This document shows, in pieces, positions 18,346 through 28,546 of a stretch of 64,000 nt of DNA. The position numbers and the translations under genes are program-made. The stretch spans positions 3,598,501 through 3,662,500 of the forward strand of contig CM040099.1 of the NCBI GenBank assembly GCA_022496805.1. Reading direction: 5' to 3'. The stretch's first letter is position 1; each line of letters begins with the position of its first letter. The stretch is from Pohlia nutans. Taxonomy: Eukaryota > Streptophyta > Bryopsida > Bryales > Mniaceae. The notes beneath the pieces are model-generated. The model worked only from the letters and a program-made list of their open reading frames with translations. It did not search any database and was not told the DNA's origin.

Positions 18346-21185
18346 ATGCTGCGATTGCAGTGCGCGGTGCAGCACTACGAATGGGGGCGAATTGGTCCTG
18401 CCAGTGAGGTGGGCCGCTTACATGCCCTGGCGTCTGGGGATTCCGTGGAGGACTCAGTGCCGTATGCGGAGCTTTGGATGGGCACTCACACATCCGGGCC
18501 CTCTCGAGTGGAGAATTCCCAGCTTCTTCTCAAGGATTGGCTTGCCGATCATACTGAAGCACTAGGGCCCAAAGTCTTGGAGCAATGGGAAGGCGAGTTG
18601 CCCTTTCTTTTCAAGGTTGATTCTTCTCATTACTCTAATGCTTTGAATGTTTAACCCCTAAAGGACCAAGAAGCCCACATTGGGCCTCATGTTTTCTTAG
18701 CAGTTTTGAGTAGATCTTTTGTGGACTTTCTTTTTGTTCAAGTTTCTATGTTTCTTGAGCAACACATACAATATTCTTCACTGATTCCATTGATATAAAA
18801 TTTGGTTCCATCTGAATTCTACTTTTCACAAAGTGATTAATTGAATTTGTCATCTTAAAACCGCGAATCCTTGGTCCTTTAGGGGTTAAAAAGATCAAGT
18901 TTGTAGAGGTTGAATTAGTTCATTGTTCTCCAAATGCACTTATATCTAGTGATGAAAACTAGGGATGGGTTTCTCTATTAGATATTTGTGTATATTTATG
19001 CTTTGATATGCAACTAATCATCCACAATTATGGACTGGTAGGTGTTGTCTGTGGCGAAGGCATTGTCCATTCAGGCACATCCTGACAAAAAGCTGGCTCA
19101 AGTTCTTCACCAGACCCAACCACAGAACTACAAGGATCCCAATCATAAGCCAGAAATGGCCCTTGCCCTCACTCCGTTTGAGGCCTTCTGTGGTTTTGTC
19201 ACTCCAGTGGTATAATTACTTCTCTTCTTTGCAATCTTTGTAGTAGAGTTATTCTTAAAGTCACCTTGTGTTTGAATAAGATACCGTGAATTTTGCTTTA
19301 ATATACTCTTATTTGTTCACTCCAAATAGTTAAAAAGCTTGGAAAAGCTTGGTGGTCTATCATTATTAAGTGGGGAAGAGCTTGGTGGTCTCTAAACTCA
19401 AGGGAAACTAGTTTAGCCGCCAAGAAAGACGGCTAAACTAGTTTTCCATGAGTTTGAAAACCACCAAGCTTTTACACACCTATTAATGAGAGACCACTAA
19501 GCTCTTCCATACCTTTTAACTATTTGGGGTGAACAAATAAGAGTACATTAATGCAAAATTCATGGTATCTTATTCAAACACAAGGTGACTTTAAGGATAG
19601 CTCTAGTATCTACACTCTTTTGTGCCGTTTGTATTCTAATCAATACGATTTTCACTTGTATTTTGGCTTTTATACTCACTTTATGGTATTCGTTACTGTT
19701 GGTCTCGTATTTCAGTGATGATGGTGATGAACAATTACTTGCTTACTGACTTTACAATCATGGATCTTTTTGTCTTCAAATCGTGGGGCAGGTTCCATGT
19801 TGGAGTAAGCTTATGGTGGTGTTTGGTCAATTTGTGTAGGAGCTGAAGCAAGCAGTGGAAACGGTACCTGAACTTAGGTCAGTATTGGGGGAGGACACAT
19901 GTCAAATTCTCGTTGAAATCGGGCGAAGCAGTGGTGAGGGAGAAGATGCTGCAAAGCGAATATTAAAAGAGGCATATACGACCCTCATGACCCTACCCAA
20001 GGATGTGGTGGCTAGCACAGTCTCACAACTGATCACACGCCTTGTCAAAGATAAACAGGCATGTGCCTCCCATCTTGAACACATGTTGCATAATTTCTAT
20101 TGAATTTCTCTTGACATGGGCTAGCTTAAGAAGTACACCAATTTCTCTTAAAGAAAATTATGATTTAAAAAGCAGCAAATTAAAGCAGAAAGATAACAAC
20201 CAAGATATTGTCGCTGGTTTGCAAGGTCTGACAGTGAGGTATCTTTCGCAACTCACAGGTGCGAGAACTCACAGAGAAAGAAGAGTTGGTCATTCGACTG
20301 GAGAAACAGTATCCAGCTGACGTCGGCGTTCTTTCGATATTCTTTCTAAATTACTTGCGGCTGGCTCCTGGTGAGGCTGTGTGCCTGGGTGCCAATGAGC
20401 CTCATGCGTATCTATCTGGAGAGATTGTGGAGTGCATGGCAGCCTCCGATAACGTGGTCCGGGCCGGTTTCACACCCAAGTATCGCGACACTCAGACACT
20501 TTGCTCAATGCTCACTTACAAGCAGGTAAGAACCTCGTTCGTTGCGGCACGAATGTTTTGAGATTCTTTCTCCTCTCACAATTCTTTCTCGCACCGACAG
20601 TCATATATATGCCTCAATACAACATGTGGTCACAAATTCCGCACGGATTCTGCGTTCACTCTTTAGAATCTGTGTGGAATCCGTGCGAAAAATGTACGCA
20701 CCCATGAAAATTCGGACTTCGTACGGAATCGTTACAAATCCGTGGGGTCCTAAATTCCTCATGGTGAGGTGTCACATCTACAACTAAGTCATAAAATTCT
20801 TGTTGTTTGCCATGCACAGGGTCAACCTGAGGTGTTGACTGGCACCCATGTCAGCGCGTACACCACAAGATATACTCCACCATTTGCTGAATTTGAAGTG
20901 GACCACATTGAGGTACCCGTGGGCGCGTCGACCGGGTTTGAAAATCTGGGCCCTTCGATTTTCCTTGTTTTTGAAGGTGTTGGTGCGATTGCGCAATCCG
21001 GCACTCCAGTTGTCACCAGTGTGACCAAGGGGGACGTCTTTTTTGTGCCTGCGGCGCAAACGATCGAAATTGCTGCTACAGTTGAGGTGGACCAGGACCC
21101 TGACTCTGTCCATCAAATTCCTTTGCAGTTGTATCGAGCTGGGGTTAACAGCGGCCTGTATCATCCTCATCATGTCATGGCTTAA
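18346..21185 (+). CDS. PMI: Mannose-6-phosphate isomerase, type I
   Basis: Five exons, 18346-18615, 19042-19209, 19840-20058, 20259-20525 and 20820-21185, all joined in phase 0, encode about 429 residues, typical of plant PMI. The enzyme interconverts mannose-6-phosphate and fructose-6-phosphate, feeding GDP-mannose and ascorbate synthesis in the cytosol. Zinc-site elements are visible: [10 protein letters not shown] (Gln and His ligands), the Glu of the [16 protein letters not shown] segment, and [15 protein letters not shown] with the His ligand, followed by the [13 protein letters not shown] signature. The cupin-like C-terminal half is complete. The third intron begins with GC instead of GT. 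Intron 1 holds a family B MITE and intron 2 a 360-bp fold-back element. The start is the first ATG of the frame; the frame is open a few codons upstream without another ATG. Confidence 0.96.
18651..18889 (+). mobile_element. Family B TTAA-type MITE in isomerase intron 1
   Basis: 239 bp bounded by TTAA, with perfect 20-base inverted ends that start TTAACCCCTAAAGGACC and end GGTCCTTTAGGGGTTAA. A truncated relative lies at 2338-2430. There is no coding frame. Confidence 0.9.
19245..19604. mobile_element. Fold-back element in isomerase intron 2
   Basis: A nearly full-length palindrome: both 170-base arms match with few differences, meeting at GGCTAAACTAGTTTTC around 19430, with an 11-base loop. 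The ends read AGAGTTATTCTTAAAG and CTTTAAGGATAGCTCT, flanked by the direct trinucleotide AGT at 19242-19244 and 19605-19607. The transcript would form a long near-perfect hairpin. Confidence 0.88.
20059..20258 (+). other. Non-canonical GC-AG intron
   Basis: Protein-level continuity between exons 3 and 4 (LVKDKQ then [10 protein letters not shown]) requires the donor CAG|GCATGT and the acceptor CACAG. No GT donor nearby keeps the frame. GC-AG introns are a known minority class spliced by the U2 machinery. Confidence 0.85.
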
Positions 21186-22605
21186 TTGCTCTTTGATGAG
21201 ATGACACTACTATTCAATTCTGCTCGTCTCAAAATGGTGAAGTACTTCTTTTTTTCAGATTTTTGTAATGCATGTCTCTTGCAAAGACCTGCGTGGTTCG
21301 TACATATTCAAGGAATGTGAGTCTTGTGAAGCTGTATAGTGTAGGATCTTATGAACTCTTTGCAAAGAGTTGTAGTTTTATCAATTCAGGTGTAGGTAGA
21401 ACTGGCATATAGAGAATAGAAAGGCCAGTGCAGAGTCATTTTTGGTCAAATTCGTGCATAAGATCTCCGTCTGACTTTAGAGAACTTAAAGGCAATAAGA
21501 GCAATCTACAATAAGCTCCATGTGTATGAATAATATACCAATTTAGAGATGATTGGTTTTATATAATTATACTGATGTAACTTACTGCGTGTGTCTGCTA
21601 TTTGTTCAGAGTGTGCTTGAATGTGTTTCCTGGTGCTCTTCTTTTCCAGGAATAACAATGAAATGTGCAGCACTTAGATTCTTGGTGACTTGCTTCACAG
21701 GAACATCACATAACTTAGGTGATGTAATTAGGACTTAGGACCCTTGTCATGGCTTTTTGAACACCTTGTGATGTACAGTCCAGTCGGGTACAACATGCTT
21801 ACGAACTTTTCAACCACTTTTCACTAGAAAGTTCAACAATGTTTAGGAAGCTCTAGCTCGCTCAGAAATGAACCGATTTTGAAACCACAAATTGCATTGG
21901 AATTGCAATGAAGGGTGCTTCAACTTCATAATAAGTGAAAAAAGAATAATTTAAAATCATATAACAATTTAGATTTCTTTTATACACTATCTATCATTTC
22001 ATAGTGAACCTTTGGAAGATAGTCAAAGATTTCTTGCATTTAAGTACAAAATAAGTAAGAAATCATACAAGTAGTTCAAGTGGTGTGGAATCGAGTATCT
22101 CTAAAGCAATTGTGAAGGTTCATTTCTAATATGTACCATTAAATACAAGTTGTAATTTTCACAAATGGTGGCAACAGTGAATGGTACATAGCATATAGAA
22201 AACATCAAAAAAATTGTATGATTTTGAATCACATATGTGTATTTGTATTGATGATAAAGTAGACTTTATTGTGATTCCAATGCAATTTGAAATTTGAAAT
22301 TTCGTTCATTTTTTAGCATGTACGGGCCTTTCAAAGTTCCCACAAATCTCAACTGGATTCAAAAATTCGTAACTATCTTGTACCCGACTGTACAGGACAG
22401 TATGTAAGGATGAGGGTCAGATTCAGACTTGGATTTCCACGTCAGATTTTGTGGGTCCATGTCACTCTAAACCCTAAACCAATTACAAGATGACATGTGG
22501 CAACTTTTGACAAAATCAAATGGAGGTGATGAAGAAACTTGTCTACATGTAAGGGTGGACATATTTAATTCCGCCCAAGACCCAATTCCGCACCCTATGA
22601 GCTCA

Positions 22606-23069
22606 AGCCCTCTTTACACTAGAGGCGAGAAGTCCTAGAGAAAACCTCACAAAGGCCATGGCTCATTCTTGAAAAGCCAACCTTTGAACTTAACGGCCTT
22701 TGGATATAGTGTGAAGTGAGAAGGGGCCACAAAATAAAGTGTTTATTTTTAGAAAGTGATGATTCTTACATATTTCTTGAAAAATAAAAAATGATTGATT
22801 GTGAGAATTTTGGCCAAACGGCCCCCGGATTTTGCGTTAGACCCACCTCTTGAGGTGGGCTTAACGCAAAATCCGGAGGGCTTGGAAAATGTGCACTTTT
22901 GTTGCCACGAAGGACAAAAGTGTTGTCCATGTCATTTTCTCCTCTATTAGTCCCTTGGATTCAAAATTTTGGGTGTAAAGTGACATTCTTTGGTCTTCTC
23001 GGTTTCTAGGCCTCCCATTGGCGGAAATTTCTTTCCTCACGGCTTCTAGTCTCTAGTGTAAAGATGCCC
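22606..23069. mobile_element. Palindromic MITE with a strong central hairpin
   Basis: Outer inverted ends GCCCTCTTTACACTAGAG (left) and CTCTAGTGTAAAGATGCCC (right) enclose about 460 bp. At the centre, 22825-22879 forms a hairpin of about 26 pairs with a 4-base loop (CCGGATTTTGCGTTA against TAACGCAAAATCCGG). The ends resemble the GGGCATCTTTACAC type seen in hAT/Mutator-like MITEs, which is inference. Confidence 0.75.
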
Positions 23070-23781
23070 TCAGTTATAGTCGCATATATACATATAACAT
23101 ATTATTGGTTATGTCTAAATATATATATATACATATGTTATTTTTAGATAAAGATGGAAATACTCATATCTCTTAAATTTTGCTAAATAGTGCACCCCTT
23201 TAGATCTCAATTGCATCCAATCACACCCCAATTGCATTGTATATCTTCTTTAGTAAACTCTGTACTATCTAATATGTAGTCCATAGATCCATCCAAAATT
23301 TTAATGTATATAACATTCAATAGCATAAAGTGGTTGTGCCTCGCCCTATAGTAGATGGTGTAGCATATCCCAACAGGACTTCATCCAATAGCTAATAGAA
23401 AAAGTGGAGTTCTATGGTGATGAGTAGAGCGCATAAAAGAAAGATAGAGTACATGAAAACTACTAAATGTTATGTAGCTAGAAGCGTAAAAATTAAAAAC
23501 AATTAGTTCTAATAAAAATAAAGGTAGACCATTCATGTTTTTTACCTTTACACCACATATGTTTTTATTTATTTATTTATTTGAATTTATGTATAAATTG
23601 GAAGTGTTGAATTTTAATAAAAATATTATACTATATTATTTGAAATTTATTATTTCATCATATCAAGAAGTGGAGAATATATGGAAAAATCATCTCAATT
23701 ATGTAATTTGTATTATAAAAAATAGAAACATAAAATTATTTGTTTTTGCAAGCAAATCCAATATTTACCAACAAATGCAGT

Positions 23782-23873
23782 AGATAGATAGAAACTCCAG
23801 TCCTCTTTCGAGGCCGGCGTGTATAAAAGTGTTTATTCATAATGTCAATGACCCAATGCCCACTAGAAAAAAA
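23782..23873 (-). repeat. GATA-ended dispersed repeat, copy 3
   Basis: GATAGATAGAAACTCCAG, then TCCTCTTTCGAGGCCGGCGT and AATGCCCACTAGA, collinear with the copies at 15658, 16254 and 63815. It lacks the 5S head. Confidence 0.8.
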
Positions 23874-24885
23874 GCAATTGAAACAAAACTATCAACTATG
23901 TGATATCAACTTCTTATAATAAAGGACAACCACGATATATCACAACCAACACAAGAATGGCTCAATGCAAAAGAGCTCACATTTTCCAAGATTGTTCGAC
24001 CATTAAAAGCCAAACGTAGATAGAAGCCCACATTCTATAGAGTGATTGTTCTATAATACCCAAAATAAAGCCAACAATCTACTCTGACTACTTTCAAAGA
24101 GGCAAGGTGTAGAAATTTTTATTAAAATTAAGATTCTAAAACTGCCACTTTTAAGTTACTTTGTAGAATAAGTTGTGTTCTAAAGTAGAATGTAGAAGCG
24201 ATTAATCCAATAGATCAGTTTAATTTGCATATAAATAAAAATAGAAAAAACACATCTCATTAATTCATATAATGATTTTATTTCAATAAATACTTCATTA
24301 GTATTGGAAATACAAGCACCTTCTTATTTTATATTGTGTGTTTAATTTTTGGCAATTCCTTTTTAATTATAATTTATTTTTTTGTGCTATACCTCTAATT
24401 CCTTGACTCTTGTTATATTTTCAATATTAAAATTTCTAATGTATTGTAAACTACCTCGTGTTAATCATGCCATTCATCAAGAGAAATCGGTGAAAGCTTT
24501 TCAGTTAATTTGTAGACTAATATATAAGAATAAAAAATCAATAATTTGATATTCTATACCATTTTTCTTTGAACCAATCATTGCCTTTTTCTCTTTTAGT
24601 TGCATGATTGAATAAAGTACTACCTTATGCAGAGGACAAAATTAGGACATTAGTGAAAAAAAATTAAATATTTGAAGAAAAATTCATTAATGGAATATTC
24701 ACAAACATTCTCTACAATTCTCTTTTTCATTTTTATATATTTTTTTTTTTGAAAAATAAATTTCAAAAAATTCAGCATCTATCTGTTAAAAACCTGTTTT
24801 ACAAACCCCAACTTCCACCTATGGTAATATAGAAACAATTTCTGATTTTTTTTTAATGTTTTTTATCTTTTGAATTATTTGTAGC

Positions 24886-25520
24886 TATCGTAATACGGTA
24901 ATATAATTTTGAAACCCAAAATCTAGGATAAAAAGCTAAAAGTTACATCAAAGTCATGAGTTTATCAATAATTGTGAATAGCTAGGATAAAAAGCTAATC
25001 AAATTCATGAGTTACCGTACTAGGAAGGCAGGGTCAGCACTTTCATGTTGAATAATTAATAAAAGTTCAAAAAGTCGAGGTCGGCACTTTCAAAAATAAT
25101 TTTTTAAAATTTGGCTATTAATAACTAACATTGAATTTTTCTAGCGGCTAAATGTTTTCTTTTGTTTTTTGTCTACGATTTTTGTTGACTTCATTTTTGT
25201 TGATTTCAACAAAATACTTGAAATTTTTATTTATTTTTTCGGCATTTTTTTGGGGAATCATTTTCTGCCGACCCTGCCTTCCTAGTACGGTATATCAATA
25301 ATTGTAAATAGCTAGGATGGAAACCTAAAGGTTACATCAAAGCCATGAATTTATTCCAGTGACGACGAAAGTGGAATGGTAGGTTCGTCGTCATGACAAT
25401 TCCATTTCGTCACCAAGACTGTTCCAGACTATTTGGAGGACTGTTCCAGGCTGCCTTGAGGACCGTTCCGTCGCCATATTCATCGCAGTCTGAGACATCT
25501 AGCACCCTCGTCGTTTGGCA
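24886..25520 (+). repeat. Composite dispersed repeat, copy 1
   Basis: Units of about 59 bp containing TATCAATAATTGTGAATAGC and CTAAAGGTTACATCAAAG repeat here and again at 36900-37115. The following part, with GGTAGGTTCGTCG, ACCAAGACTGTTCCAGACTA and GAGGACCGTTCC, recurs at 34480-34690. A 280-bp MITE has inserted in the middle (25013-25292). The origin is unknown. Confidence 0.75.
25013..25292 (+). mobile_element. Family H TA-flanked MITE, copy 1
   Basis: 280 bp with inverted ends TACCGTACTAGGAAGGCAGG and its complement. The same element, same length, lies reversed at 50801-51080 inside the TFIIIC gene. The outer TA on both sides in both copies fits a TA target duplication (Tc1/mariner-like). 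Confidence 0.88.
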
Positions 25521-26400
25521 GGGTCTTCTTGTCGTGCAGATCTCGGCGATCAACAAGTTTTTTGAGTAACTTAGGTTTTGCGGATGTTGTGGTAGGGTTT
25601 GTCTTTCGTGCTTTCGATCCAGGCTTCGTTGCTCTCTCTCTCACACACACACACAGAGGTGAGATCAAACTCTTGCAAACTTCAAATTTACGTCAGTGCT
25701 CGTGCGATTCAACTTTCTGAACAGTCAACAGCGATCTTCAACAAAATTCTCGATCCTTCGAAACTGACGTAAGCCCTAAATTGTGCCATTCGGTCAAACG
25801 TCTTTGGTTTTTGATCAATTTTTGGCTCATGATCAAACTTGAACTGAAGTTCGTGATCAATATCATCAGCTAAAATTGATAGAAGCTTTGACTAGGTACT
25901 TTGTCCACGTTCAAATTGTGCAATGCAACTGATCATGAACTAAAACCTGATATCGATTATGTCACAAATGCTCGTCGAAATCAATTGATCATCAGCTAAA
26001 ACTGATAGTGATTACGTACATTGTCAACTTTGATTACATGATACTTTGCCAGACTCAAAGTGATGAATGGAAATTTTAGGGTTTGATGGTAGCGGTCATG
26101 GTGGGGAAACCTATTGTGTGAATGTGGTTCTAGAATCTGATCGGCTGTTCTGAATTCTTTTTCAGAAAGCTCATATGGTATGGTAACCATATATGCTATT
26201 TTTAGAATGGTCAGAATTTGAAATGTTATTGTTAGATGATATTTCAAAGATGATTCTAATGCACCAGAGAATGCATTATTTGGATATCATGTGTAAAACT
26301 TGTAAGTGTTTGATCCATTGAGCAAAAATTATCTTCTGTATTTCAGTTGTTTCACACTGTTGGCTTTTCTTGTGCTCACAGTCTGGCTTGCAATTTGCAG

Positions 26401-26540
26401 TGCCCAAACCTGCCTGGCTACAACATCTTGGAGACAAATTTCGAGAAGTTCTTCAAGTGAATGCCAAGAGTGTGCAAGGGGTCCCAGATTCCATACCGTT
26501 CACCACAGATGGTTATGGAGGATCGACTCCAGTATTAGAT
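26401..26540 (+). other. Isolated candidate exon, unrecognised
   Basis: A 140-base open segment sits between a good acceptor (CAATTTGCAG) and donor (GATGTATGT). One frame reads VPKPAWLQHLGDKFREVLQV, then SVQGVPDSIPFTTDGYGG, a composition typical of real coding sequence. I recognise no family and find no partner exons in phase nearby. The telomere-like arrays and about 1.1 kb of unmatched sequence follow, so it may be the remains of a broken gene or a far 5' exon of the PPR gene. Confidence 0.35.
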
Positions 26541-26732
26541 GTATGTATTTGACCATGTTTAACCAATGGTCATGTGCTTTCTATCTTATTCTAAAATCAA
26601 AAGTACAATTTTCAAACCAGTTTTATCAAGATCTTAATTCCTATTGCCTTGGATCGATAGTTACGCTGTGTATTCGTCCAAAACCCGTGTGTACGTGTGT
26701 TGGCTTTCTGATCTTCCGTTTTCGTGGTGGTT

Positions 26733-26767
26733 TTAGGGTTTAGGTTTAGGGTTTAGGGTTTAGGGTT
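26733..26767 (+). repeat. Interstitial telomere-like array (TTTAGGG)
   Basis: About five plant-type TTTAGGG units, one shortened. Opposite in orientation to the array at 27901-27927. Confidence 0.9.
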
Positions 26768-27900
26768 GAGGGGGTTTGCAAGGAAAGTATCAGCCATGAC
26801 CAGCATTGGAACAGGGGTAGGCCACACAAAGCCCTTGTATTATGGTCCGGCGAAGTTCGTTGTTGTATTTGGAAGTGCGAACGGGAAAAGGAATTGACAA
26901 GTGTTGATCAATGGCAGTATGGTGACTACTTTCTCACCGGATGGGCGAGTATTCCAAGGCGGTCGGTCGACAACAGCGGGTATGCCTTTCAATTGCATGC
27001 AAATTAGGGTTCCGGTACTGTGCCAAAGTATTTTGAGCTCTGTGGAAGAAATAGATTGAAACTAGTTGCTCCTACTCTTAATTAGGTTGAACAGTTCGTA
27101 TGTTGACCTAAACACCTCACCTTAACTTCTCTTCATATTTTAATGAGATAATATGGCATCTATTCTTCTCAGGTTAGACGTACTGCAACTTAAACAGAAA
27201 TTAGTGTTAGGATTAGAGTAAACCACTACAGAATAGTACATCACAAAAGACTCCCCCCTCCTAATTAGATTGACAAAGTTCCTAATCTTAATAGGTATTA
27301 GATTCATATAGTACTTATGTTCAGTTAGTGGAAGTGTTAATGTTAGTGTGATATTGGTACCACTGGCATTAACTTGATATTACAATTGCAGCTATTAACA
27401 GTAATGCAACAGTAACTTGACTTTAATTTAACATAATCTTTATAATGACCTAATGCCCTATTGGATTAATTATGAATAACTTTGTGAATTTGATGGGAAT
27501 CTGAGACGAGTATACCATTTTGGAACAAAATGCTTAAGGAACCCCGCCTAACTCGTTTCTGGAATTCACTCCGAGCAAATGAATTTACTTGGGAAGACAT
27601 ACTCAAACAATATTACTCTTTATGTGCAGGACTGTTGTGGGCATTAGGTGCAAGGATGGTGTTGTCCTGGTACGAACAGAATTGCTCATCTTGTCTATGT
27701 GTAGAGATTAATTGGTTTGCTATTGCTGGAATAGATGTGATTTTCGTTCTTGCAAGAAGCGCAAAGTTCACTGCCACACGAAACTGACACTCTCGACTAG
27801 ATTTTCGTCTCATTATGAACCCTAAAAGCATCAGAAACTCCCCACCAAGCAAAGCCATTCGTTGCCATGTCTACAAATTCCAATCCCCACCTTCTCCTCA

Positions 27901-27927
27901 ACCCTAAACCCTAAACCCTAAAACCTT
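27901..27927 (-). repeat. Interstitial telomere-like array (CCCTAAA)
   Basis: Three to four CCCTAAA units, i.e. the same repeat as 26733-26767 in inverted orientation. Both arrays share the flanking word TTTAGGGTTGAGG (as CCTCAACCCTAAA here), which points to a common origin rather than chance. Confidence 0.88.
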
Positions 27928-28130
27928 AAAGCATCAAACCCCTCGTTGTCTCGCACCATACAGTGCTACTCTGAATCCTGTGGAAAGAAAAGCATCTGAA
28001 TATGTTGTCTTTAGCCAATTATCGAATTGGTGGCTGTGTTCTTTTTTTGCAGTATGCTCTTCGGGTAGAACGTCGCTGCCCAATCTAGTGGATTCTCACG
28101 CTTGACAATTTGTTTCTTCAGAAAAACGAA

Positions 28131-28412
28131 ATGCATTCAGTTGTGGTTTCAGACTGGCGGGCAGCGTCGGCGCTTGATGCCATCACCGCGAGCACCTCGC
28201 ATTCTACAAAATATTTGGGGCCTGCTATTTCAACTCGTCAGCAAAGACATGCATCCAAAGCTTGTGGACGTTCTTTTCGAATAAGAGGCACCTGTGGAAA
28301 CTGGGAACGGATCGACCTTGTGCAAAAAGCTGTTCCACAACTCCAGGTTTGGCCTCTTTCCGGTCACGCCTTCAGGTTGAAAGTTGAAGATTCTTTCAAT
28401 ATTGATACGAAG
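28131..28412 (+). other. Candidate 5' coding exon with transit-peptide-like N-terminus
   Basis: From the ATG at 28131 a 94-codon frame runs to a phase-0 donor (ACGAAG|GTGTGC). Its first 60 residues are rich in Ser, Ala, Arg and Thr with few acids, as expected of an organelle-targeting sequence. The end, with HAFRLKVEDSFNI, faintly recalls the entry to the OSB OB-fold. It would supply the missing targeting region of the PPR gene, but I could not find a phase-compatible exon linking it to 28547-28798. Confidence 0.4.
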
Positions 28413-28546
28413 GTGTGCTTGAGCTCTGCTACTAGTGTGCTTTTTGACGCACTGTTGGGCTTTATGTGAGCAGGATGTGCGTGCGAACACATTGTTGAAG
28501 TCTCCATGGCCTGTCTACCCTTTGTTATCCGCGCTCTTGTGCTTTC

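Larger units (their letters stand above)
21186..28130. other. Long repeat-rich intergenic region
   Basis: No complete gene is supported. It contains a large palindromic MITE (22606-23069), a GATA-ended repeat copy (23782-23873), a composite repeat shared with 34.4-34.7 and 36.9-37.1 kb (24886-25520) with a TA-flanked MITE nested in it, one isolated candidate exon (26401-26540) and two telomere-like arrays (26733-26767 and 27901-27927). The 23.5-24.9 kb part is very AT-rich and featureless. Confidence 0.6.

Noticed and set aside
26733..27927. Chromosome end or true telomere
   Set aside because: Only a few units are present, inverted to each other, with genes on both sides; they are interstitial.
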